Shown here: positions 9,861 through 22,934 of the stretch, piece after piece
Numbering within the stretch: position 1 is the first letter of the stretch
Layout: each line of letters starts with the position of its first letter
Source: Gymnopilus junonius
Lineage: Eukaryota > Basidiomycota > Agaricomycetes > Agaricales > Galerinaceae
Direction of reading: 5' to 3'
Length of the DNA stretch: 45,707 nucleotides
Assembly: GCA_015501075.1 (NCBI GenBank)
Contig: JADNYJ010000271.1
Coordinates: 1-45,707 of the forward strand
Notes under the pieces: model-generated
The model's database searches: none
What the model was told of the DNA's origin: nothing
Seen by the model: only the letters and a program-made list of their open reading frames with translations
Position numbers and translations under genes: made by a program

Positions 9861-11657
9861 TATTAAGCAGCAAGTAGTACATACAGCAGTAAACCACTGT
9901 AAGCACAATGTACAGAGGTAAACCTCTGAACACACAACACACTCTGCATAGTATCAATGTAACTACTATCTTACCTGGTTGTTAGAGGCTAGTGCTAAGG
10001 TGACTACTTAGGCTACTACAGAAGTGCAAATGACTTTGATTAGGATGCTGTTTAGAGTGCCCTTATATACCTACAGAACATGCAGTGACTAACTACATAT
10101 GAGTAATGCATAAGGCAATTACTCAGCTAATTACTATGTAATTACTAATATCTACTCATAAGGTGAGTAATACACTGATAAGTTTAGGTTGTTTGAAGGT
10201 ATGAAAAACGAAATAGATCGCTTTTATTTAACCCAACAAATATCCTTGACTTGTGTAAGTTCTGGGGAGTGTAAGTATCAATGTCTTTTAATTAAGTTCG
10301 CTTTTATGGGGTTTTACAATGAATTGTAGGGGCTCTTTGGATAAAGGATCGCTTTAATTGACTTTCTGGCTTAGAACTTCTCTAAACTTGAATATTCTCT
10401 TCTTGAGATAAAACTAGACTCTGGCTATGCTTTTGGACTGAAAGACTTCATACTTTTGTAGCTGAGTGATGCTCTGTCTACTCCCAACTACTCAACTAGG
10501 TCCTGACTTGTATAATAAAGCCTTTGCTTAATTTATCTCTATTCTGAGCTCAATTCTTAGTTTGTCTGAAGCTTTCTGCACTTTTATATCAATCAAATGT
10601 CTTTCTATTATCTAGTTTAGAAGCCAGATGCTTGATTGTATTGCTACAACTCGAGGGGTGCTGTCTGTTTGCTTTTCTACACTAATTCTACTGGGTTTTT
10701 ATACTATTTTTCTGGGTGTCTTACTAAGCTAATTTGATAAGCGCTGTGTAATTAATTATCTCGTCATTGGTCCGCTTCAGAGTGAAGGGAATTATGCCAT
10801 TGGCAGGGCATATTCATCAAGCACTGAATATTTATCTCATTGCCATTTAAGGCATTTTATCGGATTAATATTCCTGCTGTTGCGATCTTGCAACCCCGGT
10901 ACATTATAGCATCTTTCATATTTTATCTACCTCGCAGAGGATTTGTCTGAGCCCTCAGAGGATTGCTAATGTGTCTAGGATAGGTGTATTCTTATTAGTT
11001 TTATGAGGTAGCGCAAGGGGATGAGCATCCTTGCTTCACGTCTTCATATTACCAAAAATAGCACCCACTCCGATGTTGATCATCATGGATCATTTCATCT
11101 CCGGTTACATTCCTCCGGATGGTAGAAATAGATTACACTGCTTCGGAGTAATTGACTTGTTTAGTCTGCCATTCCGCATTTCTATATCGGGTCAAAGGCT
11201 GTTCCCATTGTCTGTGCGCATCTCCGCACTCCCTTGGTATTAATTTTAAATAACTCGAGGCCCCTACTAGTGTGTAAGGACTATAGTAATTCGCTTCTGT
11301 ATCTTATAATAAATGATTAATGATTACTAGGTTATCATAATCATTATATCTTCTGATATTAAGCTTTTAATGTTTTAATGTGGTTTTCTCGAGTATATTT
11401 GGGATGTCTAAGCTCGGGAAGGCTGTCAACAACCTATATTAATTTATAGAGATGGCCAAAAATAATGGGGATGGCCCGTTTTCACACATAACCATGTAAC
11501 AGTCTCATCAATGCTCACTAAGTGATCACATGTTTTAGTCATATAAGATGACTGTGATACTCTGTCATCACTGGATCTAGTCATGTATAGATGCATCTGA
11601 TCACGCGTGTCATGTGAGTCATGTGATGTAGTCACATGGACACTTATCATGTCAACA
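9861..11657 (-). repeat. Copia-2 3' LTR, interrupted
   Basis: In element sense the LTR runs from TGTTGACATG (11657 downward) to GCTGCTTAATA (9861). Without the 1.34-kb insert its length matches the 457-bp 5' LTR. Both LTRs end in ATA rather than the usual CA, fixed by the GTATG duplication on one side and the primer-binding site on the other. Confidence 0.8.
10173..11511. repeat. 1.34-kb non-coding repeat, copy 1 (inside copia-2 3' LTR)
   Basis: The intact LTR reads GAGTAATATGCTCAC. Here GAGTAATA and TGCTCAC are separated by about 1,339 bp starting CACTGATAAG and ending CTCATCAA. The same sequence recurs at 29231-30571 in the same orientation, over 90% identical by eye. It has no meaningful ORF. 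No target duplication longer than one base is visible. Ends are weakly inverted (CACTGATAAG versus CATTGATGAG). It could be a Helitron-like element (insertion between A and T), a solo LTR (TGAT...ATCA) or a degenerate hAT-type element. Confidence 0.75.
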
Positions 11658-11747
11658 CTCCCCCTCAAGTAGTGCTGCGCTAGCGCACATACTTGTTCTG
11701 ACATGATGTGTCAGTATTCTATTCTAAGGGATAGAACTCTATGCCTA
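11658..11747 (-). pseudogene. Copia-2 pol 3' end and purine tract (segment d)
   Basis: This is the last copia-2 internal sequence before its 3' LTR: the end of RNase H and the non-coding tail with the polypurine tract (plus strand CTCCCCCTCAAG). It is separated from the rest of RNase H by the gypsy insertion, whose GAGCC duplication lies at 11748-11752. Confidence 0.8.
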
Positions 11748-11752
11748 GAGCC

Positions 11753-12210
11753 TGTTACGACGTTGACGACAGAACCTAATCAGATAAGATAAGGTCTGGT
11801 GTAGTAGTCATAGAGTTCATTCGATGAAGTCCGCTAAGGTATTGTCTTCGACTGAAGAATGCCTTAGTGGTTCAAGTTCGCTCTGGTTGTTACAAGAGAG
11901 TATATTCTCAAGAACAAGCTAAAGTACATCGTAGTCTAACTACTGTTTATATAGTTATTTGTGGTTGATAATAATATAATGAAACAATGACGAAACAAGG
12001 GGAATCAGAAGGGGATGATCATCATAGTATACTGTGGAAGGGATGATGATCAGAAAAGGAAGATTGTCCTCATACAAGTAAGAGAGAGAATGATCATCTC
12101 GCGAGCGAAGATGATCATGAAGAAACTATAAATAGTAATTGTTCGATAAATGATAAGGAAAAGAAAATAAGGGGCGCGCGATAAGATAACAGTAAAGGAG
12201 AGTTGTAACA
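11753..12210 (-). repeat. Gypsy 3' LTR
   Basis: The left LTR is the 3' LTR because the element reads on the minus strand. It ends at 12210 next to the polypurine tract (minus-strand AGTAGGGGGGTAA, 12223-12211) that primes plus-strand synthesis. Confidence 0.9.
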
Positions 12211-12243
12211 TTACCCCCCTACTAAGAATTGAAGCCCCTGGCT

Positions 12244-13441
12244 TCAATAATGGGGTTCACCGCTCATGTTGTTCTCTGCTTCTTCTCCCTGCCAGGAGTC
12301 GTGCGCTGCATCGTACCAGTCGTTTGGCGAGTTGTCGATGTCGTCGACGTTCACCAATTGCTCTTCAGTGAACTCGTAGGCATATCCTACGAACTCCCCG
12401 TCACTTCGTCGGATCGGTCGTCGACTACAGTCGATCGAGTTATGGCCGGGACGATACTGGCGGCAGCGGTAGCTACGGCAGTCTGCCTGCCAGTGGTTCG
12501 CGCTGCTGCAAACAAAGCAGCGCCGTCGTGGACTTGGTCGGGGGTTCGTCGGGGTTCGGGCAGGTCGGAAAGGAGTCTGGGGTCGGGTTGGTAAAGAAGG
12601 GGATTCAGTGTAGGAAGGAGGGTGGTTACGGGAGGCGTTCTGGGCAGAGGTCATCTGCATGGTAGCGAGTTGGTGTCTTCGGGGGGTGGTGACAGGCGGC
12701 GTGGTTGGGGGTGGTGCACGGGAGCGTGCCGGAAGGGGTCCTGGGGAGTGGTCGTCGACGGAGACGGTGTTGAGGAATCATTCGTCATGAGGAGGAATGG
12801 GTGAATGGGTCTGTGGGGCAACATCATAAGAAGAGGGAGGAAGGAAGGGTTCCTCTTCGGACCTGATAGCAGATGTGGCGGTGGAGGGCGTTCTCCTCGT
12901 CGTCTGCTGCTGACGAGGAGAGGTTGAATGGCTCTTTCGAGCCTGAAGCACGTAAGGGTTTCGAACAGTTGTCCTGACTTCATTCGAGACGCCTTGACTA
13001 TTTCGCGGTGGCGCTGGGTTCGGTCGGTTTCGTGCTTGAATTGTCGGAGGGTGTCCCTAAGGAAGGGATTGGTTGTGAGAACTTCGAGCGCAGTCGAGTA
13101 ACGGTGGGGGTGGTCAAGGAACTGTTCGAGTTCCTTGTGGGTCAGCTGTTGAAAGTCGACAAAGTCGAGTAAGTTGAGGAAATCCTCAACTGAATGGAGG
13201 GGGGCATGTACCGTAGGGATCGGAGGGGGTACCTAGTAGAGGGAGCATCGTTCGGGTCGGGCGAGTCAGAGGAGGAGTCCATCTGAGAAAGACGGACTTC
13301 GGTTCTAGCCCGAGAGGATGAAGGGGTGGGGGTCGGTTCAAGCGAAGGTGCATTTGCTTGGGCCAAGCGAATGCGTATTGCGGAGGAAGACAAGTTGGGG
13401 GTGGAGGCAGCAGCATGGGTTCGAGAAGAAAGACGAGGCAT
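12244..13441 (-). pseudogene. Gypsy extra 3' ORF: Gag-like protein with C-terminal CCHC zinc knuckle (frameshifted)
   Basis: This lies downstream of pol and before the 3' LTR, on the element's coding strand. The probable start is ATG at 13441 (MPRLSSRTHAAAS). Coding character passes through three frames: a Ser/Pro/Arg-rich N-terminus to about 13190, a helical segment around 13190-12985 (VEDFLNLLDFVDFQQL), then a Pro/Thr-rich linker and a zinc knuckle at about 12540-12430. The knuckle CFVCSSANHWQADC is an intact CX2CX4HX4C. A second one follows with a Tyr in place of a Cys. A TGA at 12778-12780 falls where Arg fits. The stop is at 12244. The knuckle suggests nucleic-acid binding as in Gag, but the element already has a 5' gag, so the role is unknown. 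Confidence 0.6.
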
Positions 13442-13495
13442 TGTGGTGGGCGATGATAAAAGGACTGAGGAGTATTGGGTGGGCTGGTTCACCTT

Positions 13496-13881
13496 TTATA
13501 AGAATTCCAAGTACTCCTTGAGGATCGTTCGCAGTTTCTTGATCAGGTGCCTTGAGGCTTTCTCCTTAGCAGGGGTGATCGTTTCAGTTTCCCATCTGTT
13601 GTTCTCTCGATCGATCATCCGGGTAGTCATGATGGCATTCCATTCTTGCTCACTTTTCCAGGTTATATTATTGGGTATTGGTGCAGGAAGCTCTTGTGCG
13701 AACTTCCATTCCCAATAAGTGATTCTCATCTGTTCGGGTGTGGGTGGCGGTTTCAGGAAGGTGAGGGTGTCGACTATGAATGTATCGTTCTGGTGAGAGA
13801 GGGGTGCAGTGTTCGGGTTTACAGTAAAGAGGTCGGCCATGAACGTGTTATTGTAGTAAGCAGGGGACGCGGTGTTTGAGT

Positions 13882-13885
<4 letters not shown>
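13496..13885 (-). CDS. Gypsy ORF overlapping the pol stop by ATGA (129 aa, unknown)
   Basis: The ATG at 13885 overlaps the pol TGA in the tetranucleotide ATGA. That arrangement is known from systems using termination-reinitiation, so coupled translation from the genomic RNA is possible. The product is 129 residues, Trp/Glu/Lys-rich toward the C-terminus (ITYWEWKFAQEL, then a charged helical stretch), with no recognised domain. It ends at 13496, 55 bp before the next ORF start. It could be the N-terminal half of the downstream zinc-knuckle ORF separated by a stop. Confidence 0.5.
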
Positions 13886-17330
<3,445 letters not shown>

Positions 17331-18760
17331 GAGCGGATCCAACGATTTTTGTTCTGTTCTCGGTCTCGAATGAAAAGGGCAATTGGAGCGATTTATTTTC
17401 ATTCGAGCCGAGACTACAGAATAAATATCTAGAGAAGGAGTTGCATACGTTGGTCTCATGCATCTCCTTATTGAAAACCCTCTTGGTCTCCCATCTCGTA
17501 CACTTCTTCGCGTTCTTCTTCGGTCAGGTCCTGCATGAGGGACCTGATAGTGCGCATGGAGCGCTCTTCCCTTGAGGGGGTTTTCTTCGGCGGAGGGTCC
17601 TCCTGTTCTTGCCCTTCTCGGGGCAGTCTCTTGAGACATGCCCGGCTTCTTGCATCGGAAGCAGAGCCCCTTTCTCATGAGCTCGCTTCGTTCTTCCTGG
17701 GTCATGGCATTGACGTCGATCTTGTCAACGTCCATGGCGTTCGGGTCTCGGTGGTTTGTTCGGGGCGCGCATGGTAGTGCGGGGCGGGGTTTCCTCTGGC
17801 TATATTAGCCCACCAAGTCTTTCGTTTGTTCGGTGCCTGGGTGGTGGTCTTGCCCAAAAGGCGCGCTAGGTTCGTTCGATGGGTGTCATACTCGACTGCC
17901 TTCCTCTGCCAGGCGACAAGCGTGGTAGGAAGGATGTCGAGTCCCATAATCTTCTCTGAAGCCAATTGTTCAAGGCGTTCATGTAGTAGTCGATTAAGAC
18001 GCTCTCATTCCCTGAGTGGGAATCTTGGCGGTCTTCACAAGTTCATTGAACTTGGTGTTCATTCGGCGGCTGAAGCTTTTCCCTGCTTCAGGTTTCGGAG
18101 TTCGAAGAACGCTTGGTCCTTCGTCTCAGTCGGTTTAAGGCTTCGTTGAAAGCCTTTTCAAATTCTAAGGCGGACCGTAGTTTTTGGTGATAGCTCCGGT
18201 TGGTACGCCTGCGGCGTCTTTGACATCTGTGGTGTGGTCTTCTCTGAAAGCCTTTTCCAGGCTTCCGCTTCTCCTCCTTTGAGAAGTCCAAGGGTAAATA
18301 CGATTTTCTTGGCGTCGGTATTGTAGATATCGCCATTTAATTCGAAGTAATCACCCAAGTCTTGGATGAAGGTTTTGACCTTGGAACGGTCTCCGGAGAA
18401 GGGGGTAGGAATGATTCCTATTCCTTTTCCGGTGGGGGAGGTGGGGCGGTGGGGCGGTGTCAGAAGTTCCTTCTGGCATTTCGGGTTCGTTCGTTGGGTA
18501 AAAGACGGGTTGAGATCTGAGTAGGGTATCTAGCAAAGATTCAAAGTCAGGTCTTAATACCCGGGTTCTTGGACGGTAGATCCAAAGAAAGTCGATCTGG
18601 TTAGAGGAGATTCGTCTCCTTCAGGTGGTGTTTCAAAGTTGTCGGACGCGCCTGCGTCAGAGGTTCGGTCGGTGTTCGGGTCAGAGAATTCTTCGTCACT
18701 AAAGCTAGCGGCGAATCGTCCTCTTCTTCGAGCCGTAATGTCAGCGGATAACGCTTGCTA
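17331..18760 (-). pseudogene. Gypsy gag with zinc knuckle (frameshifted)
   Basis: Structural capsid/nucleocapsid gene. The N-terminus (RGRFAASFSDEEFSD) starts near 18750. A capsid-like region at about 18400-18240 (KTFIQDLGDYFELNG, IVFTLGLLKGGEAEAW) matches the Tf1/sushi Gag pattern. A CCHC knuckle lies near 17640: one frame gives LCFRCKKPG and the adjacent frame gives HVSRDCPEKG, so one base is missing between them. Further single-base changes break the frame in at least three places. It continues toward protease, consistent with the single Gag-Pol ORF of this clade, though the original layout cannot be certain. Confidence 0.75.
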
Positions 18761-18783
18761 GGCAGAAGCGTTGAATGAGGTAG

Positions 18784-18796
18784 TAGCTTGTTCTTT
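18784..18796 (-). promoter_or_regulatory. Gypsy primer-binding site, Tf1-type self-priming predicted
   Basis: One base inside the 5' LTR, the minus strand reads AAGAACAAGCTA (18795-18784). It does not begin TGG, so an ordinary tRNA 3' end does not fit. It is a perfect 12-nt complement of TAGCTTGTTCTT inside the same LTR (18965-18954). A TATATAA box (18997-18991) lies about 26-32 bp upstream of that T, so the transcript probably starts there and its own 5' end can pair with this site, as described for Tf1. Confidence 0.7.
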
Positions 18797-19253
18797 TGTT
18801 ACGACGTTGACGACAGAACCTAATCAGATAAGATAAGGTCTGGCGTAGTAGTCGTAGAGTTCGTTCGATGAAGTCCGCTAAGGTATTGTCTTCGACTGAA
18901 GAATGCCTTAGTGGTTCAAGTTCGTTTGGTTGTTACAAGAGATGTATATTCTCAAGAACAAGCTAAAGTACATCGTAGTCTAACTACTGTTTATATAGTT
19001 ATTTGTGGTTGATAATAATATAATGAAACAATGACGAAACAAGGGGAATCAGAAGGGGATGATCATCATAGTATACTGCGGAAGGGATGATGATCAGAAA
19101 AGGAAGATTGTCCTCATACAAGTAAGAGAGAGAATGATCATCTCGCGAGCGAAGATGATCATGAAGAAACTATAAATAGTAATCGTTCGATAAATGATAA
19201 GGAAAAGAAAATAAGGGGCGCGCGATAAGATACAGTAAAGGAGAGTCGTAACA
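18797..19253 (-). repeat. Gypsy 5' LTR with predicted TATA box and start site
   Basis: Read on the minus strand: U3 about 19253-18966, TATA at 18997-18991, predicted start at 18965, R/U5 18965-18797. Both ends carry TGTTACGAC/GTCGTAACA. Confidence 0.88.
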
Positions 19254-19258
19254 GAGCC

Positions 19259-19955
19259 TGTCTATGTTTAAGGAACAGGGTAGGGCCTAGATTCTTGGTG
19301 AACATATCGGCAACATTTTTGTCCATAGGGATGTGCTCTATTTTAATGTTCCCAAGTTCTATTTGTTCCTGGATATAGTGGTAGCGTATTTCAATGTGCT
19401 TTATCCCTTTTTGGGTGATGGGATTTTGCGAATTAAAAATAGCTCCATGACTATCTCCATATAAGGGAACGTATGGGATTGACATCCCAAGTTCTTCAAA
19501 TAGAATCTTAAACCATGCACAATCATGTGCACAGTCAGAGAGTGCCATGTATTCTGCCATTGTGGATGACATTGATACTAGAGTCTGCATTTTGGAGTGC
19601 CATTTGATACTCCTGCCAGCAAGGGAAAAGAAGTATCCCTGCATAGATCAACGCATGTGATCAGGCTCTGTTCTATCATCACTGTATGAGGCATCACAGT
19701 AGGCATACAAGCCTTTATCACTGTTTCCATTGAACACAAGTGCATAGTTGCATGTACCAACAAGGTAGCGCATGATGTATTTAGCATGGTTCAGATGTTC
19801 ATCAGATGGGTTCACAGTGAACTTAGCCATCTGTGTTACAGCAAAGGCTATATCGGGTCATGTTCCTAGCATTAAATATAGCAGGGAACCAATCACCAAT
19901 TGATACTCTGACTGGAGTGAAGCCGAACTCATGCCTGTAAAGGGTTCTGGCTTAT
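19259..19955 (-). pseudogene. Copia-2 RNase H and RT C-terminal segment (segment c)
   Basis: Copia RNase H/RT sequence nearly identical to copia-1 7.65-8.35 kb, including the TGA in the HMR-stop-SMQ context. It is cut off at 19955 in the RT connection region. Bases 19517-19955 are repeated at 22935-23373. Confidence 0.85.
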
Positions 19956-19979
19956 TACAATGCTTTTACGTAAGTAAAA

Positions 19980-20178
19980 CTTCGTTCTTTTAGGAGGACC
20001 TTGATGAAATGCCTGGCCGTCATGCAGCATCTCAACATTTCTGCAATCAGAGCAAATGGCGTGCTTGGGCGGGACATATCCGGTACTTTCTATTATTAGA
20101 ACTGGCCAGTCTGATCACTGTGGCGATGCTGTACTGTATTCTGTGTGCTTGCACTATAGTTTTAGTTTGTAAATGACT
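19980..20178 (+). pseudogene. Captured terminal exon of an unknown membrane protein
   Basis: GTAAGTAAAACTTCGTTCTTTTAG (19971-19994) looks like a 24-bp intron remnant or an intron 3' part. It is followed by an open frame starting EDLDEMPGRHAASQ and ending in a hydrophobic segment of about 22 residues and VLVCK-stop, then AT-rich 3'-UTR-like sequence. The exon is cut by the copia junction at 19955, so no upstream part remains. The family is not recognised. It might be a chance frame. Confidence 0.35.
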
Positions 20179-20632
20179 ATAATGTGTAATTCCTGTATTT
20201 TATATTTGATCTACATTCCTTTGTGTTTTATTTTTACATTCTTGCTGGGCATTTGCTGGCTGTTTAACTGAGGTGGCTATAATTGGCTGGGATTTTTATT
20301 AGCCAGAATGCTTGGTAATCATGCTTTCTGGGACAATTGTGTTATAGTAACACCCTGACCTTTGTTTAAGTGAAATGTTCTATCAATCCAGTGTGGGGTG
20401 GGTTAGTAGGTGTTATTATATAGCACATAGGTTTTATCTATGCTGTAATTGAAGATGAAGGTCATCCTTGTTGCGCTTGATTGGAAATGTAGTGTCAGTG
20501 AGTGGACATATCAAATATTCTTGTCAGGTGGACAATCCTTGTTGGGTTCAGCATTTCTATTTACAGGTAAGGTGGGTAGGTTGGTATGCTGAACATGATT
20601 ACTTTGCTACATTCATGTCCATCAATTATTTA

Positions 20633-21484
20633 GCTTAAGTAATCGAGTCCAAAAACCCGATTACTTAAGCAATTTATTGGTGTTTAAGTGATTTATCTAT
20701 AATTAGGGTGACTTATAATTAACTAGCCATTGGATACTTGGTAATTGTATTGTCCAGTATGATTGTGTTGACAAATATAAATTTTGCCTAGATAATAAAT
20801 GTATACTTTACTCAGATTGGTATTTGATGCCATTTTATCTGCAACAAAGCAGACAAAACTGAACAATTTAAAACAAAGGTCATCATTGCTGTGCTTGACT
20901 GGAACTGTGGTAGTGTTGAGTGGATTATATTTATCAAGTGGTTTGCTTAAGTAATTGAGTTTTTTGACCTGATTACTTAATTGTTCTCATCATTGAGCTG
21001 GCTTAAGTAATCGTGTCTGAAAACCCGATTATATAAGCATAGCAGTTGATGGCTAAGTAACGCAGCAGTCAAACTCATTTGACTGAGGTCTATGCAGATG
21101 CATGTGAAAGTTCACGTAGATTATATTCATTTGGTTTTGGGCCTTGGCCTGCTCTCTTCATTGTCTCATCATCATATATATGATCACCTCCCCCCTAGAT
21201 AGGTTCCTCATGCCCTCTTTTCTTTATGACCATACTTGCTCAGCTTGTCATATTAGCCCTTTGTGCACTTGACCATTTCTCTTTTACTCAGAGCTTGCTA
21301 GTCATTGGCTCGAGCTTCTCTTTTCTTTCACTGTACCCAATTGCTTAATTATATTTATCAAGTGGTTTGCTTAAGTAATTGGGTTTTTTGACCTGATTAC
21401 TTAATTGTTCTCATCATTGAGCTTGCTTAAGTAATCGTGTCTGAAAACCCGATTATATAAGCATAGCAGTTGATGGCTAAGTAA
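20633..21484. repeat. Hairpin repeats (GCTTAAGTAATCG...CGATTACTTAAGC) and a duplicated segment of about 140 bp
   Basis: A perfect 13-bp-arm inverted repeat lies at 20633-20670. Related hairpins start near 20945, 21001, 21365 and 21425. The stretch 20925-21063 is repeated at 21345-21483 with very few changes, a direct duplication offset by 420 bp. No coding capacity. These may be subterminal repeats of an unrecognised DNA element. Confidence 0.6.
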
Positions 21485-21925
21485 TCAGGGTTTTGGAACT
21501 GATTACATAAACAAATCAACTAGGTCATGTAAATATAGTATGAGCGTCTGGGAGGTGCAGGGAATACTTCCATCCCATTCCATACACTGCCTATTTTGGA
21601 AAGATCACCCACAATATGAGGAAATTCTTTCATCAATCTTGATATTCAGGTTATATGAAAGACAAAACTTGCTTCTGGTAACCTCATTCCATAGGTGTGT
21701 CTCAATGTAATAAACTAGAAGGTTACTTGCTTTTAACAATCTACTGATATGTGGTTATCAAAGAAATTGATGTGGTTCTCAAGCACTCTGGTGAAGTCCC
21801 CTAACTCCATTATGTGGTTATTAAGTGCAAATTTTTTGAACTGCAAAGTCAAATTCTCTTAGTGAATCACTGCTGTTTATTTCTCAAGATCTTTGATGAC
21901 TCAAGCTCCCTGATGCAATTCTCAG

Positions 21926-22501
21926 TAGTGTTTGAAGGTCTAGTTAGGTCTGGTTTTTGGGGTCCCAGGGTTGCTAACTGAGACCAAGACTGGTTAGGCT
22001 TTCTTCCCAGACCCAAAATAACTGAAAATAACTGCAAAAAAACTGTTAACCACAGTTACTAACAGGTTAAGACTGAAATATTAAAAACTGGTCATAACCA
22101 GCTATAACCATTGGCAATTGCATCTTTGTCACTCAGGATAACTTGTTGTAGTTTTTGTAAGCTTCAAAATGACCTCAATAACATTAAATTTGGTTAAGAA
22201 ATGGCTGAGTTATGAATTTTTAACTGGTAATCTACTCTTTTGGCTGATATTTTACAGTTTTTAGCATAACTTGATGAGTTTTTGGCCTAAAAATATGATA
22301 TTGGGGTTGTTTTGATGGGTAGAATTAGGGCTGCACATTAACTGGTCTTAATCAGTCACTTACCAGTCTCATGACTGCAAAAAGACCTGTTAGTTGAAGT
22401 TCAAACTAGGCTAACCACTAACCATAGTCCAGTTATTTGCAGTTAGGGCCAGGTTAGGTCTTGGTTAATTTCCAGTTAACTAAGCTAACCCTCAAACACT
22501 A
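21926..22501. mobile_element. 576-bp MITE with 14-bp inverted ends
   Basis: Ends TAGTGTTTGAAGGT and, inverted, TAGTGTTTGAGGGT match at 13 of 14 positions. Flanks ATTCTCAG and ATTCTTGA share 5 of 8 bases and may be a decayed 8-bp duplication. The interior is rich in AACTGGTTA/TAACCAGTT-type short repeats in both orientations. A non-autonomous hAT-like element is plausible. Confidence 0.5.
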
Positions 22502-22934
22502 ATTCTTGAGCTCTCTGATGTGGGTTTCTATTGTAGCCATTTGCACAGATATATTGTGGATTGCATCTTTGTATTATAAATGTTTTACAGACCCAGATAA
22601 GCAACAATTGATATCAGAAGTTCAAGTACAATAAATCACTCAATAAGATGGGGTATTGTGCATCTATGATAATGGACTTACTAATGCCAACCCCATTCAT
22701 CACAATATGGTTGTACATGGTGTGGTTGTAGGATCTGATGTCACTGCCCCTCCCACCACTATCTCCATTTTCTGATTTTTCTCTAAGTGTGTGTTGTTTT
22801 ATTGTAATCAACATCTTACTATAGTATAATTAATACAGAGTAACTATATAGCATTCTCCCAATGCTCTACCACTGCTTTCACAAAGCAGGAAAAGCATCG
22901 TCCTGCCATGCAAAGCGGTGGCCCGCTAAAACAA

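Larger units (their letters stand above)
19956..22934. other. 2,979-bp foreign block flanked by 439-bp direct duplications of copia sequence
   Basis: This is not copia sequence. It begins with a spliced-exon-like segment, continues with AT-rich hairpin repeats and a duplicated segment, contains a 576-bp MITE (21926-22501) and ends with unassigned sequence. Copia sequence 19517-19955 recurs immediately to the right (22935-23373), so the block sits inside a long direct duplication rather than a normal target site. It could be an unequal recombination or repair product, or captured chromosomal DNA. Confidence 0.65.

Noticed and set aside
22605..22625. Possible copia primer site (TTGATATCAGAAG)
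   Set aside because: Loosely resembles TGGTATCAGAGC, but no LTR precedes it and no copia coding follows.
22847..22905. tRNA-like or SINE-like sequence (minus strand AGTGGTAGAGCATTGGGAG)
   Set aside because: Resembles a D-arm/A-box, but no anticodon arm, B-box or acceptor pairing could be built; too weak to list.
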